DNA from: Candidatus Kouleothrix ribensis | GTDB taxonomy: Bacteria; Chloroflexota; Chloroflexia; Chloroflexales; Roseiflexaceae | Assembly: GCA_016722075.1 (NCBI GenBank) | Contig: JADKGW010000001.1 | Span: 2,666,001-2,730,000 of the forward strand | Direction of reading: 5' to 3' | Length of the DNA stretch: 64,000 nucleotides | Shown: piece by piece, positions 30,219 through 39,062 of the stretch | How positions within the stretch are numbered: position 1 is the stretch's first letter | Layout of the letters: every line of letters begins with the position of its first letter | The notes under the pieces: generated by a model | Told to the model about the DNA's origin: nothing | Database searches by the model: none | Seen by the model: the letters and a program-made list of their open reading frames with translations, nothing else | Translations under genes and position numbers: made by a program

Positions 30219-31436
30219 ATGACCCAGGCACAGCTGCGGGTAGTCGTGCTGGGCGGGTCGCTGGGTGGGCTCAGCGCGGCTGCGCTTCTGCGCGATGCCA
30301 TGTACGATGTTCGTGTGTACGAGCGCTCGCACACGGCGCTGGCCGGGCAAGGGGCCGGGATCGTGCTTAACCCCGCCACAGTGCGCTATTTGACCGAGCG
30401 CCGCGCGTTCGATATCGGCACAATCAGCATCGCTACCCGCTGGCTGCGCTACCTCGACCAGGCTGGCCGCACCGCGCACGAGCAGGAGCATATCTACCGT
30501 TTCAGCTCGTATAACGCACTGTATCGCAGCCTGCTCGGCTGTTTCGATGCCGGGCGCTACCACCTGGGCACGGCCGTGGTGGGCTTCGAACAAGACGATC
30601 GCAGCGTGACGGTCGCACTGGCGGATGGCCGGCGTACACGCTGCGATCTGCTTGTGTGTGCCGATGGCATCCGCTCGTTGGCCCGCCGGCTGCTGCTGCC
30701 CGACCATGCGCCCGCGTATGCCGGCTATGTCGCGTGGCGGGGTACGCTGGCGGCCGAGCACATGCGCCCGGCTACCTTCGCAACACTGCGCCCGGCGATC
30801 ATCTACCACGTGATGCCGCACAGCCACCTGCTGACCTACCCCATCCCGGTGATCGATCAGCGCAGCGGCACTGTGCAGGAGCATATCAACTGGGTCTGGT
30901 ACCGCAACCTGCCGCTCGGCGCGGCGTTCGACGACCTGATGACCGACTGCGATGGCACGCTGCGCGATCTGTCGGTGCCTGCGGGTGCGGTGCAGCCCCG
31001 GCATATTGCGCAGCTGCGCGACCATGCGGCTGGCCTGCCGCTGCCGCTGGCCGAGCTGGTTGGCGCAACCGAGCGGCCGTTCATTCAGGCAATTTTCGAT
31101 CTCGAGGTGCCGCAGATGGCCTTCGGGCGCATTTGCCTGATCGGCGACGCCGCGTGGATCGCGCGGCCGCATGTTGCCGCCGGCACGGCCAAGGCCGCCG
31201 CCGATGCCTGGACGCTGGGCGCGGCGATGCGCGCTTCTGACGGTGATGTTGTGGCGGCGCTACGCAGCTGGGAGCCTGCGCAGCTACAGCTGGGCCGCGC
31301 TGTGGTGGCGCGCACCAGAGCGGCTGGGCAACGCGCACAGTTTGAAGCCGACTGGCGTGTCGGCGATCCGCTGCCGTTCGGACTCTACGCCGAGGGCGAC
31401 AGCACCATGGCCACGATCGAGGCGCGCGGCTGGTGA
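30219..31436 (+). CDS. FAD monooxygenase, 2,6-dihydroxypyridine 3-hydroxylase-like
   Basis: 405 residues. The Rossmann motif VVVLGGSLGGLSAAALLRDA, the central DG motif CADGIRS, and the late FAD motif IGDAAWIARPHVAAGTAKAA place it in the class A flavin hydroxylases. YAGYVAWRG, DDLMTDCDG and the PHVAAGTAKA variant recall DhpH, the 2,6-dihydroxypyridine 3-hydroxylase of nicotine catabolism. The ATG at 30219 is chosen over the GTG at 30207 because AAGGTGG is well spaced for it. It closes the catabolic operon. The DhpH likeness is from memory, and it could act on another hydroxylated ring. Confidence 0.82.
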   Translation: MTQAQLRVVVLGGSLGGLSAAALLRDAMYDVRVYERSHTALAGQGAGIVLNPATVRYLTERRAFDIGTISIATRWLRYLDQAGRTAHEQEHIYRFSSYNALYRSLLGCFDAGRYHLGTAVVGFEQDDRSVTVALADGRRTRCDLLVCADGIRSLARRLLLPDHAPAYAGYVAWRGTLAAEHMRPATFATLRPAIIYHVMPHSHLLTYPIPVIDQRSGTVQEHINWVWYRNLPLGAAFDDLMTDCDGTLRDLSVPAGAVQPRHIAQLRDHAAGLPLPLAELVGATERPFIQAIFDLEVPQMAFGRICLIGDAAWIARPHVAAGTAKAAADAWTLGAAMRASDGDVVAALRSWEPAQLQLGRAVVARTRAAGQRAQFEADWRVGDPLPFGLYAEGDSTMATIEARGW

Positions 31437-31439
31437 TGG

Positions 31440-31690
31440 CAGGCTGCCTCGGGGTGCAGGTTGCTTCGGGTTGGCAGGTTGGCGGGTTGGCGGGTTGCAG
31501 GTTGGCGGGTTGGCGGGTTGCAGGTTGGCAGGCGGCAGGTGACACTCTTGCTGCATACTACGCACTACGCACGATGTACGCAGGCCGGTTGCGGAGTTGC
31601 AGGTTGGCAGGTTGCAGGTTGCCGCCTGCCCGCTGCCTGCTGCCCGCTGCCCGCTGCCACCTGGCCCGCTGCCACCTGGCCCGCGCTGCG
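31440..31690. repeat. (C)CAACCYG satellite, copy 3, with CTGCC tract
   Basis: The units run as GGTTGCAGGTTGGCGGG, that is, the complementary orientation of copy 1. A spacer with TACGCACTACGCACGATGTACGCA (31560-31582 area) and a (CCGCTGCC)-type tract follow. It lies between convergent genes, beginning within a few bases of the upstream stop codon. Confidence 0.88.
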
Positions 31691-31705
31691 GCACACGCAC
31701 GCACG

Positions 31706-34303
31706 CTACCTCAGCAGCTCGGCCACCACCGCCTCCAAGGTTGTCGCCGCGCGCCAGGCCTGCGCCCCTGCGATCTGCTGCGGTGTCAGCTGCGCCTCTA
31801 GCTCGGCCCGCAGCCGGGCCGCGTGTACCCTGGTCGCCTGAACGCTGACCGGGTGATCGATCACCAGCAGCAGCAGGGCCAGTGCATGCGCATGCTCGCC
31901 CTGCTGCGCGGCCAGACTCGCAAGCCCAACCAGCGCATCCAGCACGATGAATGTCCCGCTGGTTGAGGCGGCCAGGCGCACTGCTGTACGCCAGAGCTGC
32001 TCAGCTTCGGCGTGGTTGCTCAGCGCGAATAGACTGTGGCCCAGATCGGCACACAGGCGCGCCATGTCCTGGCGCGCGCCAAGCTCGGTCAGTATCTCCA
32101 GGCTGGTGCGCAGCATGGCCACAGCCTGCGCATGATCGCCACGCGCCTGCGCGACAATGCCCAGCCCACGTTCGGCAAATCCCAGGCCCCAGCGATCACC
32201 AACCGATCGGCTCAGCGTCACGCTTTCTTCCAGGGCCGCGCGCGCCTGATCGTAGCGCCCAAGCGTGAACGCGTTCCAGCCAAGCAGATTCAGGGCAAAG
32301 GCGGTGAAGCGGGGATCGCCAATCGCGCGCCAATCGGCCACCACCGCCTGCAACTGCGCGTGCGTCTGCTCGGGCGTAGCCAGCGCGTGCGTGATCCCGA
32401 GCAGCCCGGCCTGGCAGGTGCGGCACAACGCGGCAAACCATCGATCGCCAATCGCCGTGGCCAGCGCCAGCCCCTCGGCATACAGCACTAGCGCCGGCGC
32501 GTAGCTGCCGATCAGCTCCATGACGGTGCCGAGGAAGGTGATCGCCTCGAGCAGCACGCGCGGCTCATTGATTGGGCGCAGGATGCTCAGGCTGCGCTCA
32601 AGCAGCGCCTGCGCCTGCGCATACTGCCCCAGCCGGGAGGCCGGCACGGCGCAGGCGATCAGCAGGTGGCCGAGCGCGATCTGGTTGGCTCGATCGGGCG
32701 GTGCCGGCCCATGGGCCGCCTCAAGCGCGTCGATCGTGCGGCGGAGCGTATCGAGCCCTTCCTGCAACCAGCCGCGCGTGTCGTACAGCATCGCGAATGT
32801 GCGCAGCGTCGGCTCGATCAGGCCAAACGCGCCATGCGCGACGGCCCAGGCCCAGGCAGCCCGGAAATTCTCCATCTCGTCGGTCAGCTCGTCGAGCGTC
32901 GCCTGCTGCTCGGCGCTACGCAGCCGCGCGTCGGCCTGGCTGAACATGTGCAGGTAATAGCGGCCGTGGCGCGCCTGGCCGGCCGCCTGTTCGTCGGGCC
33001 GCTGCGCAAGCTGCTCGGCCGCAAACTGCCCGATCAGCGCGTGCAGATCGTAGCGGCCCGCGCCGCTGCGCCGAATCAGCGATTTCGCCACCAGCGCGGC
33101 GAGTGCCGCGAGCGTCGCGCCGGCCACCGCCTCGGCCGCCGCGTACCCAAAGCCACCCCGGAATAGCGTAAGCCGCCCCAGCAGGCCCTGCTCGTCGGCG
33201 GTGAGCAGCTGCCACGAGTGATCGAACACCGCGCGCATCGAGCGGTGCCGCGCAGGCAGGTCGTGCGCCGATAGGCTCAGGAAATCCAGGCCGCGCGCGA
33301 TCTCGTGCGCGATCTCGGCGCAGGCCAGGGTGCGCACCCACGCCGCAGCCAGCTCGATCGCCAGCGGCATGCCATCGACCAGCCGGCAGATCCGCACGAT
33401 CGCCGGGTAGTCGGCCGGCGCCGGCTGGAACCCGACCTGTGCCTGCCGCGCGCATTGCAGGAATAGCGCCATCGCCGTATGCGGCTCGCTGCCTTCGGCC
33501 GCGTGGCTCGCGGGGATCGGTAGCCCCTGCACCTCAAACACCCACTCAGCGTGCAAGCCCAGCGACTCGCGCGCGGTGGCCAGCAGCGTCAGCTGCGGCG
33601 CGTGCGCCAGCAAAGTGGCCAGCACCTCGATACCTGGTGCGATCACCAGCTGTTCGAGGTTATCGAGCAGCAGCAGCACCTGCTTTTCCATAAGGTAGCT
33701 ACACAGCTGCGCTTGTGGATCGAGCGCGCTCGCGCTCTGGAATGCGAACCCGATCGCGTCGGCGATCACCGGGATGAGCAGCTGGATGGCGCGGATGGGG
33801 GCGAGCGGCACAAAATATACACCGTCGGCGAAGGCATCCTGCACCTGCGCGGCGGCCTCAAGCGCCAGGCGCGTCTTGCCGATGCCGCCCGGCCCAACCA
33901 GCGTCAGCAAGCGGCAGTGCGGGTCGCGCAGCAGCCGGCTGAGTTCCGCCACGTCGGGCTGGCGGCCAATCAAGGGCGATGTGAAGGCGGGAAGACGGTT
34001 ACGCTGCGGCGACGCCACAGCCGAGGCGCGCAGGCCAGCGATCGGCGCTGGCAGCAACGCGAGGCGATCGAGGCTCCACTCGCCGCGGGCCACCCGCACC
34101 ACCGCCGCACGCTCGGCCGGCGCGATGCCCAGGCTGGCCGCGATCAGCTCGGCGATCTGGATCGACGGGCGCCGCTCGCCGGCCTCGATCTTACGCAGCG
34201 CCGAGACCGAGCACCCAACCCGCCGGGCTAACTCGGCACGTGTGAGCCGCAGCAGAGTGCGCTGCTGCCGTAGCCACGCGCCAAAGGTGATCGGCGATTC
34301 CAT
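31706..34303 (-). CDS. XRE-STAND-TPR transcriptional regulator
   Basis: 865 residues from the ATG at 34303 (GGAAGG at good spacing; the longer frame upstream runs into the divergent gene). An N-terminal XRE helix-turn-helix (FGAWLRQQRTLLRLTRAELA, about 6-60) is followed by a STAND/NB-ARC ATPase: Walker A GPGGIGKTRLA near 145, Walker B LLLLDNLEQL. The C-terminal half is made of TPR-like helical repeats (LGRYAQAQALLERSLSI and similar). Such proteins sense a ligand through the repeats and act as ATP-gated regulators. It is transcribed away from the nitroreductase-CPBP gene, its likeliest target. Confidence 0.85.
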   Translation of the reverse strand: MESPITFGAWLRQQRTLLRLTRAELARRVGCSVSALRKIEAGERRPSIQIAELIAASLGIAPAERAAVVRVARGEWSLDRLALLPAPIAGLRASAVASPQRNRLPAFTSPLIGRQPDVAELSRLLRDPHCRLLTLVGPGGIGKTRLALEAAAQVQDAFADGVYFVPLAPIRAIQLLIPVIADAIGFAFQSASALDPQAQLCSYLMEKQVLLLLDNLEQLVIAPGIEVLATLLAHAPQLTLLATARESLGLHAEWVFEVQGLPIPASHAAEGSEPHTAMALFLQCARQAQVGFQPAPADYPAIVRICRLVDGMPLAIELAAAWVRTLACAEIAHEIARGLDFLSLSAHDLPARHRSMRAVFDHSWQLLTADEQGLLGRLTLFRGGFGYAAAEAVAGATLAALAALVAKSLIRRSGAGRYDLHALIGQFAAEQLAQRPDEQAAGQARHGRYYLHMFSQADARLRSAEQQATLDELTDEMENFRAAWAWAVAHGAFGLIEPTLRTFAMLYDTRGWLQEGLDTLRRTIDALEAAHGPAPPDRANQIALGHLLIACAVPASRLGQYAQAQALLERSLSILRPINEPRVLLEAITFLGTVMELIGSYAPALVLYAEGLALATAIGDRWFAALCRTCQAGLLGITHALATPEQTHAQLQAVVADWRAIGDPRFTAFALNLLGWNAFTLGRYDQARAALEESVTLSRSVGDRWGLGFAERGLGIVAQARGDHAQAVAMLRTSLEILTELGARQDMARLCADLGHSLFALSNHAEAEQLWRTAVRLAASTSGTFIVLDALVGLASLAAQQGEHAHALALLLLVIDHPVSVQATRVHAARLRAELEAQLTPQQIAGAQAWRAATTLEAVVAELLR

Positions 34304-34440
34304 GCATACCTTCCACCAGCCATGGCCCGCTGCCCGAATTGTAACACGTTTTGTGACACCGAGGTGCCCCCGCTGGATCGTACACTCGTTGTTTAATAGC
34401 GTCAGTGTGTACATCGTGCGTCGTGCGTAGGAGCAGCGAT

Positions 34441-34476
34441 AGTGACACCGGCCAACCTGCAACCTGCACCCTGCCA
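34441..34476. repeat. (C)CAACCYG satellite, short copy 4
   Basis: AGTGACACCGGCCAACC lead-in and two units, ending directly at the ribosome binding site of the next gene. The lead-in (TACATCGTGCGT, GTGACACCGG) matches copy 1 and the far edge of copy 3. Confidence 0.75.
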
Positions 34477-34489
34477 AAAGGAAATGATC

Positions 34490-35773
34490 ATGCACAAGCC
34501 ATTCGCCGAGCAGCCTGATGCTGCCGGCCAAACCGACACGGCCTTCATGCGCGTGAAGCGCTGGATGTACCGCGGGCAGCGCCCCAACTGGATCGCGCGG
34601 GTTGCCAATCGCGCCTGGGCAATCGTGGCCGCCGCAGGCCTCACGGCGACCTATGTCGTAACCCTGGAGGTGGTCGGGCGCAAATCGGGGCGGGTGATCG
34701 CATTTCCACTGGTGCCGGCGCTCGTCGATGGCCAGCGCTACCTGGTCGCAATGCTCGGCGACACAACCCAGTGGGTGCAAAACGTGCGCGCGGCCGGCGG
34801 CCGGGCGGTGCTGCGCAGCGGCGGCCGCGAGGCGGTTTGGCTCGAAGAGCTGCCCGCCGATCAGCGCGCCCCGATTTTGAAGGCCTACCTGCAGCGCGCC
34901 GATGGCGCACGACCGCACATACCGATCGCCAAGGATGCGCCGCTGGCCGCATTCGAGACGATCGCGGCGGCTTTTCCAGTCTTCCGGGTACACCGCGATA
35001 GCCAGCCAGCCCAGCGGGCGGCGCGCGGCCGATCGCTACTGCCCTTCTTCGGGTTGATCTTCGCGCTGTCCAGCCCGTTCTGGCTGCTTGGCGCACTGGT
35101 CGACACGCAGATCCTGCCGGGCGTGCCCGTCAGCGCGCTTATGCTGCTCGCCCCGCCGCTTGCCGCTACGCTGCTTGTCTATCGCGAGAAGCAGGCCGCC
35201 GGCGTGATCGCGCTGCTGAGGCGCTCGTGCGACTACCGGCGCATCGGCGCGCCGATCTGGTATGCGCCGATCGTGCTGCTGATGCCGGGCGTGATGGCTG
35301 CGGAGTATGGCCTGCTGCGCCTGATCGGGGTGCCGGTGCCCGCGCCACAGTTCTCGGCGCTGGCCGCGCTCGCCCTCTTTCTCGTGATCTTCATCACTGC
35401 GCTGTGTGAAGAGCTGGGCTGGACGGGCTACGCGATCGATCCACTGCAAGAGCGCTGGGGCACGCTTCAGGCCGCTGTGCTGCTGGGGCTGGCCTGGGCG
35501 GCCTGGCACATCATACCGCTGCTGCAGGTTGGCCGAGCGCCGGGCTGGATTGCCTGGTGGTCGCTCGCGACAGTGGCGCAACGGGTGCTGATCGTCTGGC
35601 TGTATATCAACACCGGCAAGAGCGTGTTCGCCACAGTGCTCTACCACACGATGATGAATGTCACCTGGCAGCTGTTCCCGGTCAATGGCTCCTTCTACGA
35701 CCCGTGCATCACGGCGCTGCTCGTCACCTGCGTGGCCGTTATCGTCGCGGCCGTGTGGAGGCCGGCAACATGA
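34490..35773 (+). CDS. DDN-type nitroreductase fused to CPBP membrane protease
   Basis: 427 residues. Residues about 10-165 resemble the deazaflavin (F420)-dependent nitroreductase fold (TYVVTLEVVGRKSGRVIAFP, then LVAMLGDTTQWVQNVRAAGG). Residues about 180-427 are a multi-pass CPBP/Abi family protease with the EExxW-type motif (CEELGWTGYA) and later conserved His motifs (AWHII; LYHTMMNV). Joining a soluble F420 domain to a CPBP protease is unusual. The ATG at 34490 is favoured over 34484 because AAAAGGAA fits it better. It is divergent from the XRE-STAND regulator. Function is unknown; CPBP proteins are linked to prenyl processing, immunity and membrane stress. Confidence 0.78.
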   Translation: MHKPFAEQPDAAGQTDTAFMRVKRWMYRGQRPNWIARVANRAWAIVAAAGLTATYVVTLEVVGRKSGRVIAFPLVPALVDGQRYLVAMLGDTTQWVQNVRAAGGRAVLRSGGREAVWLEELPADQRAPILKAYLQRADGARPHIPIAKDAPLAAFETIAAAFPVFRVHRDSQPAQRAARGRSLLPFFGLIFALSSPFWLLGALVDTQILPGVPVSALMLLAPPLAATLLVYREKQAAGVIALLRRSCDYRRIGAPIWYAPIVLLMPGVMAAEYGLLRLIGVPVPAPQFSALAALALFLVIFITALCEELGWTGYAIDPLQERWGTLQAAVLLGLAWAAWHIIPLLQVGRAPGWIAWWSLATVAQRVLIVWLYINTGKSVFATVLYHTMMNVTWQLFPVNGSFYDPCITALLVTCVAVIVAAVWRPAT

Positions 35774-35845
35774 GCCCGATCACGCGGCATCGCCGGCAAT
35801 CAAGGCCCATCTAGCGAACGATGACCAGGCACTCTGCCTGCCCAC

Positions 35846-38458
35846 TCAGCCGCCTTCGTAGCGCCGCACGAACCACGTCTTCACCAGCTGCGTGAGCACG
35901 ACATAGCCCAGCAGCATCAGCCCGACCAGCGGCCAGTACAGCGGCGGCAGCGCCACAAACCCCAGCGCATCCGCAAACGGCGAGAACGGCAACCAGATAC
36001 CGATCGCGACAATCAGCAGCGAGGTGAGCGTCAGCGGCAGGCTGGCCCGGCTCTGGAGGAACGGGATCTTGTTCGTGCGGATCACATGGATGATCAGCGT
36101 CTGCGTCAGCAGCGACTCGACAAACCAGCCGGTGTGGAACAGCGCCGGGTTGGCCCAGGCATTGAAAACGTACAGCATCATGGCGAACGTGGCGTAGTCG
36201 AAGATCGAGCTGATCGGCCCGATCACCAGGATGAACCGCTGCGTGGCGCCTATGTTCCAGCTGCGTGCATGCTGAAGCCATGCTGCGTCGACCGAGTCGG
36301 TTGGGATGGTGGTCTGCGAGAAGTCGTACAGCAGGTTATTGGTCAGCACCTGCACCGGTAGCATCGGCAGAAACGGCAGGAACAGGCTGGCGCCGACCAC
36401 GCTGAACATGTTACCGAAGTTCGAGCTGGCGGCCATACGGACGTATTTCAGAATGTTGCCGAACACCCGCCGGCCCTCCAGCACGCCGGCCTGCAGCACC
36501 AGCAGGCTATTCTCCAGCAGAATGATGTCGGACGACTCTTTGGCGATATCGACGGCGCTATCGACCGAGATGCCCACATCGGCGGCTTTGAGCGCCGCCG
36601 CATCGTTGATGCCGTCGCCCATGAAGCCGACGACATGGCCGCGCCCGCGCAGCGCCGCGATGATCCGCTCTTTGTGCGCCGGCGCCAGCTTCGCGAAGAT
36701 CAACGCGCTCTCGGCTGCATCGGCCAGCTGCGCATCCGACCATGCATCGAGCGCGCTGCCCAGCACAACCCGATCGGTCGCCAGGCCAACCTGCGTGCAG
36801 ATCGTGCGCGCCACCCGCTCGTTGTCGCCAGTCAGCACCTTCACCTGCACTCCGCGCTGCTCCAGCTCGGCAATCGCCTGGCGCGCAGTCGGCTTGGGCG
36901 GGTCGAGGAACGCCAGCAGGCCCAGCAGGGTTAGCGCACTCTCGTCGGCCGGCTCGTAGGTATGCTGGTCGCCGGGCATGAGCGTATACGCCAGCGCCAG
37001 CACCCGGAAGCCATCGTCGTTGAGCGTATCTACCAGCGCGGCCGCCTGGGCCTGGTGCGATGCATCCAGCATCACGCGCGCGCCGTGCAGCTCGACGTAC
37101 GTGCAAACCGCGAGGATCTCCTCGACTGCGCCCTTGCAGATCAGGATGTGCTGCTGCTGGGGATCTTCGACCACGACCGACATGCGCCGGCGCACGAAAT
37201 CAAATGGGATCTCGTCGATCTTGCGGTAGTGCTCGCGCACCTGCAGCGCTTCGGCCACCTCGACATGCGCCAGCACGGCCATGTCGAGCATATTCTTCAG
37301 CCCAGTCTGGTGGAAGCTGTTCAGGTACGAGTAGTTCAGCACCTCAGGCGACTCGGCCCCGGCCAGATCGAGGTGCTTTTCCAGCACCACGCGCCCCTCG
37401 GTCAGGGTGCCGGTTTTGTCGGTACACAGCACATCCATCGCCCCAAAGTTCTGGATCGCGCTCAGGCGCTTGACGATCACCTGCTGCCGCGACATCGCCA
37501 GCGCGCCTTTCGAAAGGCAGACTGTGACGATCATGGGTAGCATCTCGGGCGTGAGGCCAACCGCAACCGAGAGCGCGAACAGAAATGCCTCGAGCCAGTT
37601 GCCCTTGCCGATGCCGTTGATCAGGAACACCAGCGGCACCATCACGGCCATGAAGCGCAGCAGCAGCCATGTAAAGCGATTCAGCCCCTGGTCGAAGCTG
37701 CTGACCACCGCGCTGGTATCGGCCAGGTGCGTAGCCATCGAGCCGAAGTAGGTCGCGCTGCCGGTGGCCAGCACCAGCGCGCTGGCGGTGCCGCTGACAA
37801 TACTGGTGCCGAAGAAGCAGATATTCTGAAGGTCGAGCGGGCTGGCCGGCGGGCGGGCGGCGCTGAGCGCATGCTTCTCGACCGGCAGCGCCTCGCCGGT
37901 CAGGGGCGCCTGGTTGATGAACAGATCCTTCGCGCTGATCAGCCGCAAGTCGGCCGGCACCAGGTCACCGGCCGAGAGCTGAACGATATCGCCGGGCACC
38001 AGCAGGCGCAGCGCAATATCACCGGCGCGCCCCTCGCGCACTGCTGTGGCCGTAGTGTGAACCATAGCCGTGAGCTGCGCGGCGGCCGCGTCGGCGCGCC
38101 ATTCTTGCACGAAGCGCAGCGACACGCCCAGCACCACCATCAGCGCCATCATCACCGCCGCGCGCACATCGCCGACCGAGAGCGAGATCAGCGCCAGGAT
38201 GCCGAGCAGAATCACCAGCGGGTTGATCAGCGCGCTCGTGATGTGCGTCAGCAGCTGGGAGCGACGGCCATGCGCCAGCTCGTTAAAGCCATAGCGCTTC
38301 AGGCGCTGGCCGGCTTCGGCGTTGCTCAGGCCGGCTGGCGTAGTGCCAGCGCGCGCGAGTGCTGCGTCGATATCGCCCTGTGCTGCCGCTAACAGCCCCT
38401 CGGCGATCTGCCCAGCCGTGTGTGGCGGGGTGGCGGTGTGGTGCATCACGCCCTGCAT
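35846..38458 (-). CDS. mgtA: Magnesium-translocating P-type ATPase
   Basis: 870 residues, the family length. DKTGTLTEG carries the phosphorylated Asp, LTGEALPVEKH is the actuator loop, FMGDGINDAAALKAADVGIS is the hinge motif, and ten hydrophobic segments are placed as in P3B ATPases. SVDSAVDIAKESSDIILLE and DFSQTTIPTDSVD are typical of MgtA/MgtB. It imports Mg2+ across the cytoplasmic membrane. The start at 38458 is supported by AGAGGATC. I see no clear Mg2+ sensor in the short leader. Confidence 0.93.
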   Translation of the reverse strand: MQGVMHHTATPPHTAGQIAEGLLAAAQGDIDAALARAGTTPAGLSNAEAGQRLKRYGFNELAHGRRSQLLTHITSALINPLVILLGILALISLSVGDVRAAVMMALMVVLGVSLRFVQEWRADAAAAQLTAMVHTTATAVREGRAGDIALRLLVPGDIVQLSAGDLVPADLRLISAKDLFINQAPLTGEALPVEKHALSAARPPASPLDLQNICFFGTSIVSGTASALVLATGSATYFGSMATHLADTSAVVSSFDQGLNRFTWLLLRFMAVMVPLVFLINGIGKGNWLEAFLFALSVAVGLTPEMLPMIVTVCLSKGALAMSRQQVIVKRLSAIQNFGAMDVLCTDKTGTLTEGRVVLEKHLDLAGAESPEVLNYSYLNSFHQTGLKNMLDMAVLAHVEVAEALQVREHYRKIDEIPFDFVRRRMSVVVEDPQQQHILICKGAVEEILAVCTYVELHGARVMLDASHQAQAAALVDTLNDDGFRVLALAYTLMPGDQHTYEPADESALTLLGLLAFLDPPKPTARQAIAELEQRGVQVKVLTGDNERVARTICTQVGLATDRVVLGSALDAWSDAQLADAAESALIFAKLAPAHKERIIAALRGRGHVVGFMGDGINDAAALKAADVGISVDSAVDIAKESSDIILLENSLLVLQAGVLEGRRVFGNILKYVRMAASSNFGNMFSVVGASLFLPFLPMLPVQVLTNNLLYDFSQTTIPTDSVDAAWLQHARSWNIGATQRFILVIGPISSIFDYATFAMMLYVFNAWANPALFHTGWFVESLLTQTLIIHVIRTNKIPFLQSRASLPLTLTSLLIVAIGIWLPFSPFADALGFVALPPLYWPLVGLMLLGYVVLTQLVKTWFVRRYEGG

Positions 38459-38508
38459 GATCGCTGATCCTCTACGCTAGTACAGCGTTCCAGACGTTTG
38501 TTGCGGTT

Positions 38509-38552
38509 GCCTCGGGTTGACAGGTTGGCCGGTTGCAGGTTGGCAAGCAACA
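38509..38552. repeat. (C)CAACCYG satellite, short copy 5
   Basis: Complementary-strand units GGTTGACAGGTTGGCCGGTTGCAGGTTGGCA in shortened form, just upstream of mgtA. Confidence 0.7.
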
Positions 38553-38649
38553 CTATATCACTCCCTCGAACTCCTGTCTCCTATCACCCGCGCCGCAGCG
38601 CTACTGCACGAGCAGCAATGCTGCGGCACGGCTGGGCTGCCGACGATGA

Positions 38650-38837
38650 AGCACAATACGCGGTTTGACACGCGCCTGTACCACCACACCATCACTCAGG
38701 TGGTCGTATACATCCACTGGCGAACGAAGGATTTTATGCCGTTTTGTGCGGATCGCCCTGCGCATGTGCCTCAGGGCAACCCGACGCATGATCTGCGGGG
38801 CGGGGCGTATTTGCATGCACACGCGTGCGGAGATTGA
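38650..38837 (+). pseudogene. Possible IS200/Y1 transposase fragment
   Basis: One frame reads YHHTITQVVVYIHWRTKDFM, which resembles the N-terminal strand of small Y1 (REP/IS200-like) transposases. The HUH and catalytic Tyr motifs are not found downstream. If real, it is a decayed scrap; it could equally be chance. Confidence 0.22.
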
Positions 38838-38930
38838 GCCTGCGACGCAGGCGGCGCGGCCGGGGAGCGGTATCGACGTTGCATCACACCCGTATGTGCA
38901 GTAGGCGCCGCACCAGATTCATATCCGTGC

Positions 38931-38936
38931 TATACT
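38931..38936 (+). promoter_or_regulatory. Extended -10 promoter for ftsH
   Basis: TGC-TATACT about 125 bp before the ftsH start. The extended TGn motif compensates for the lack of a clear -35. Confidence 0.4.
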
Positions 38937-39062
38937 TCTCACTACCACTCCGCCGCCCATCGGCCTTCCCCAGCTGAGCGACACGCGATCGAATCGCCCT
39001 GCTTTGGCATTGGCCCTACCCAAACCGGCCCCAATCGGGGCGTACATCAATGAGGTACTAGG

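Larger units (their letters stand above)
38459..39062. other. Intergenic region with repeat and possible transposase scrap
   Basis: This is a divergent gap between mgtA and ftsH. It holds a short satellite copy (38509-38552), a possible decayed IS200-type fragment (38650-38837), and an extended -10 promoter (TGCTATACT, -10 at 38931-38936) that probably drives ftsH. No intact gene is visible. Confidence 0.6.

Noticed and set aside
29163..31172. 669-codon minus-strand open frame across the Mo hydroxylase and FAD monooxygenase
   Set aside because: It is antisense to two genes with clear motifs and has none of its own.
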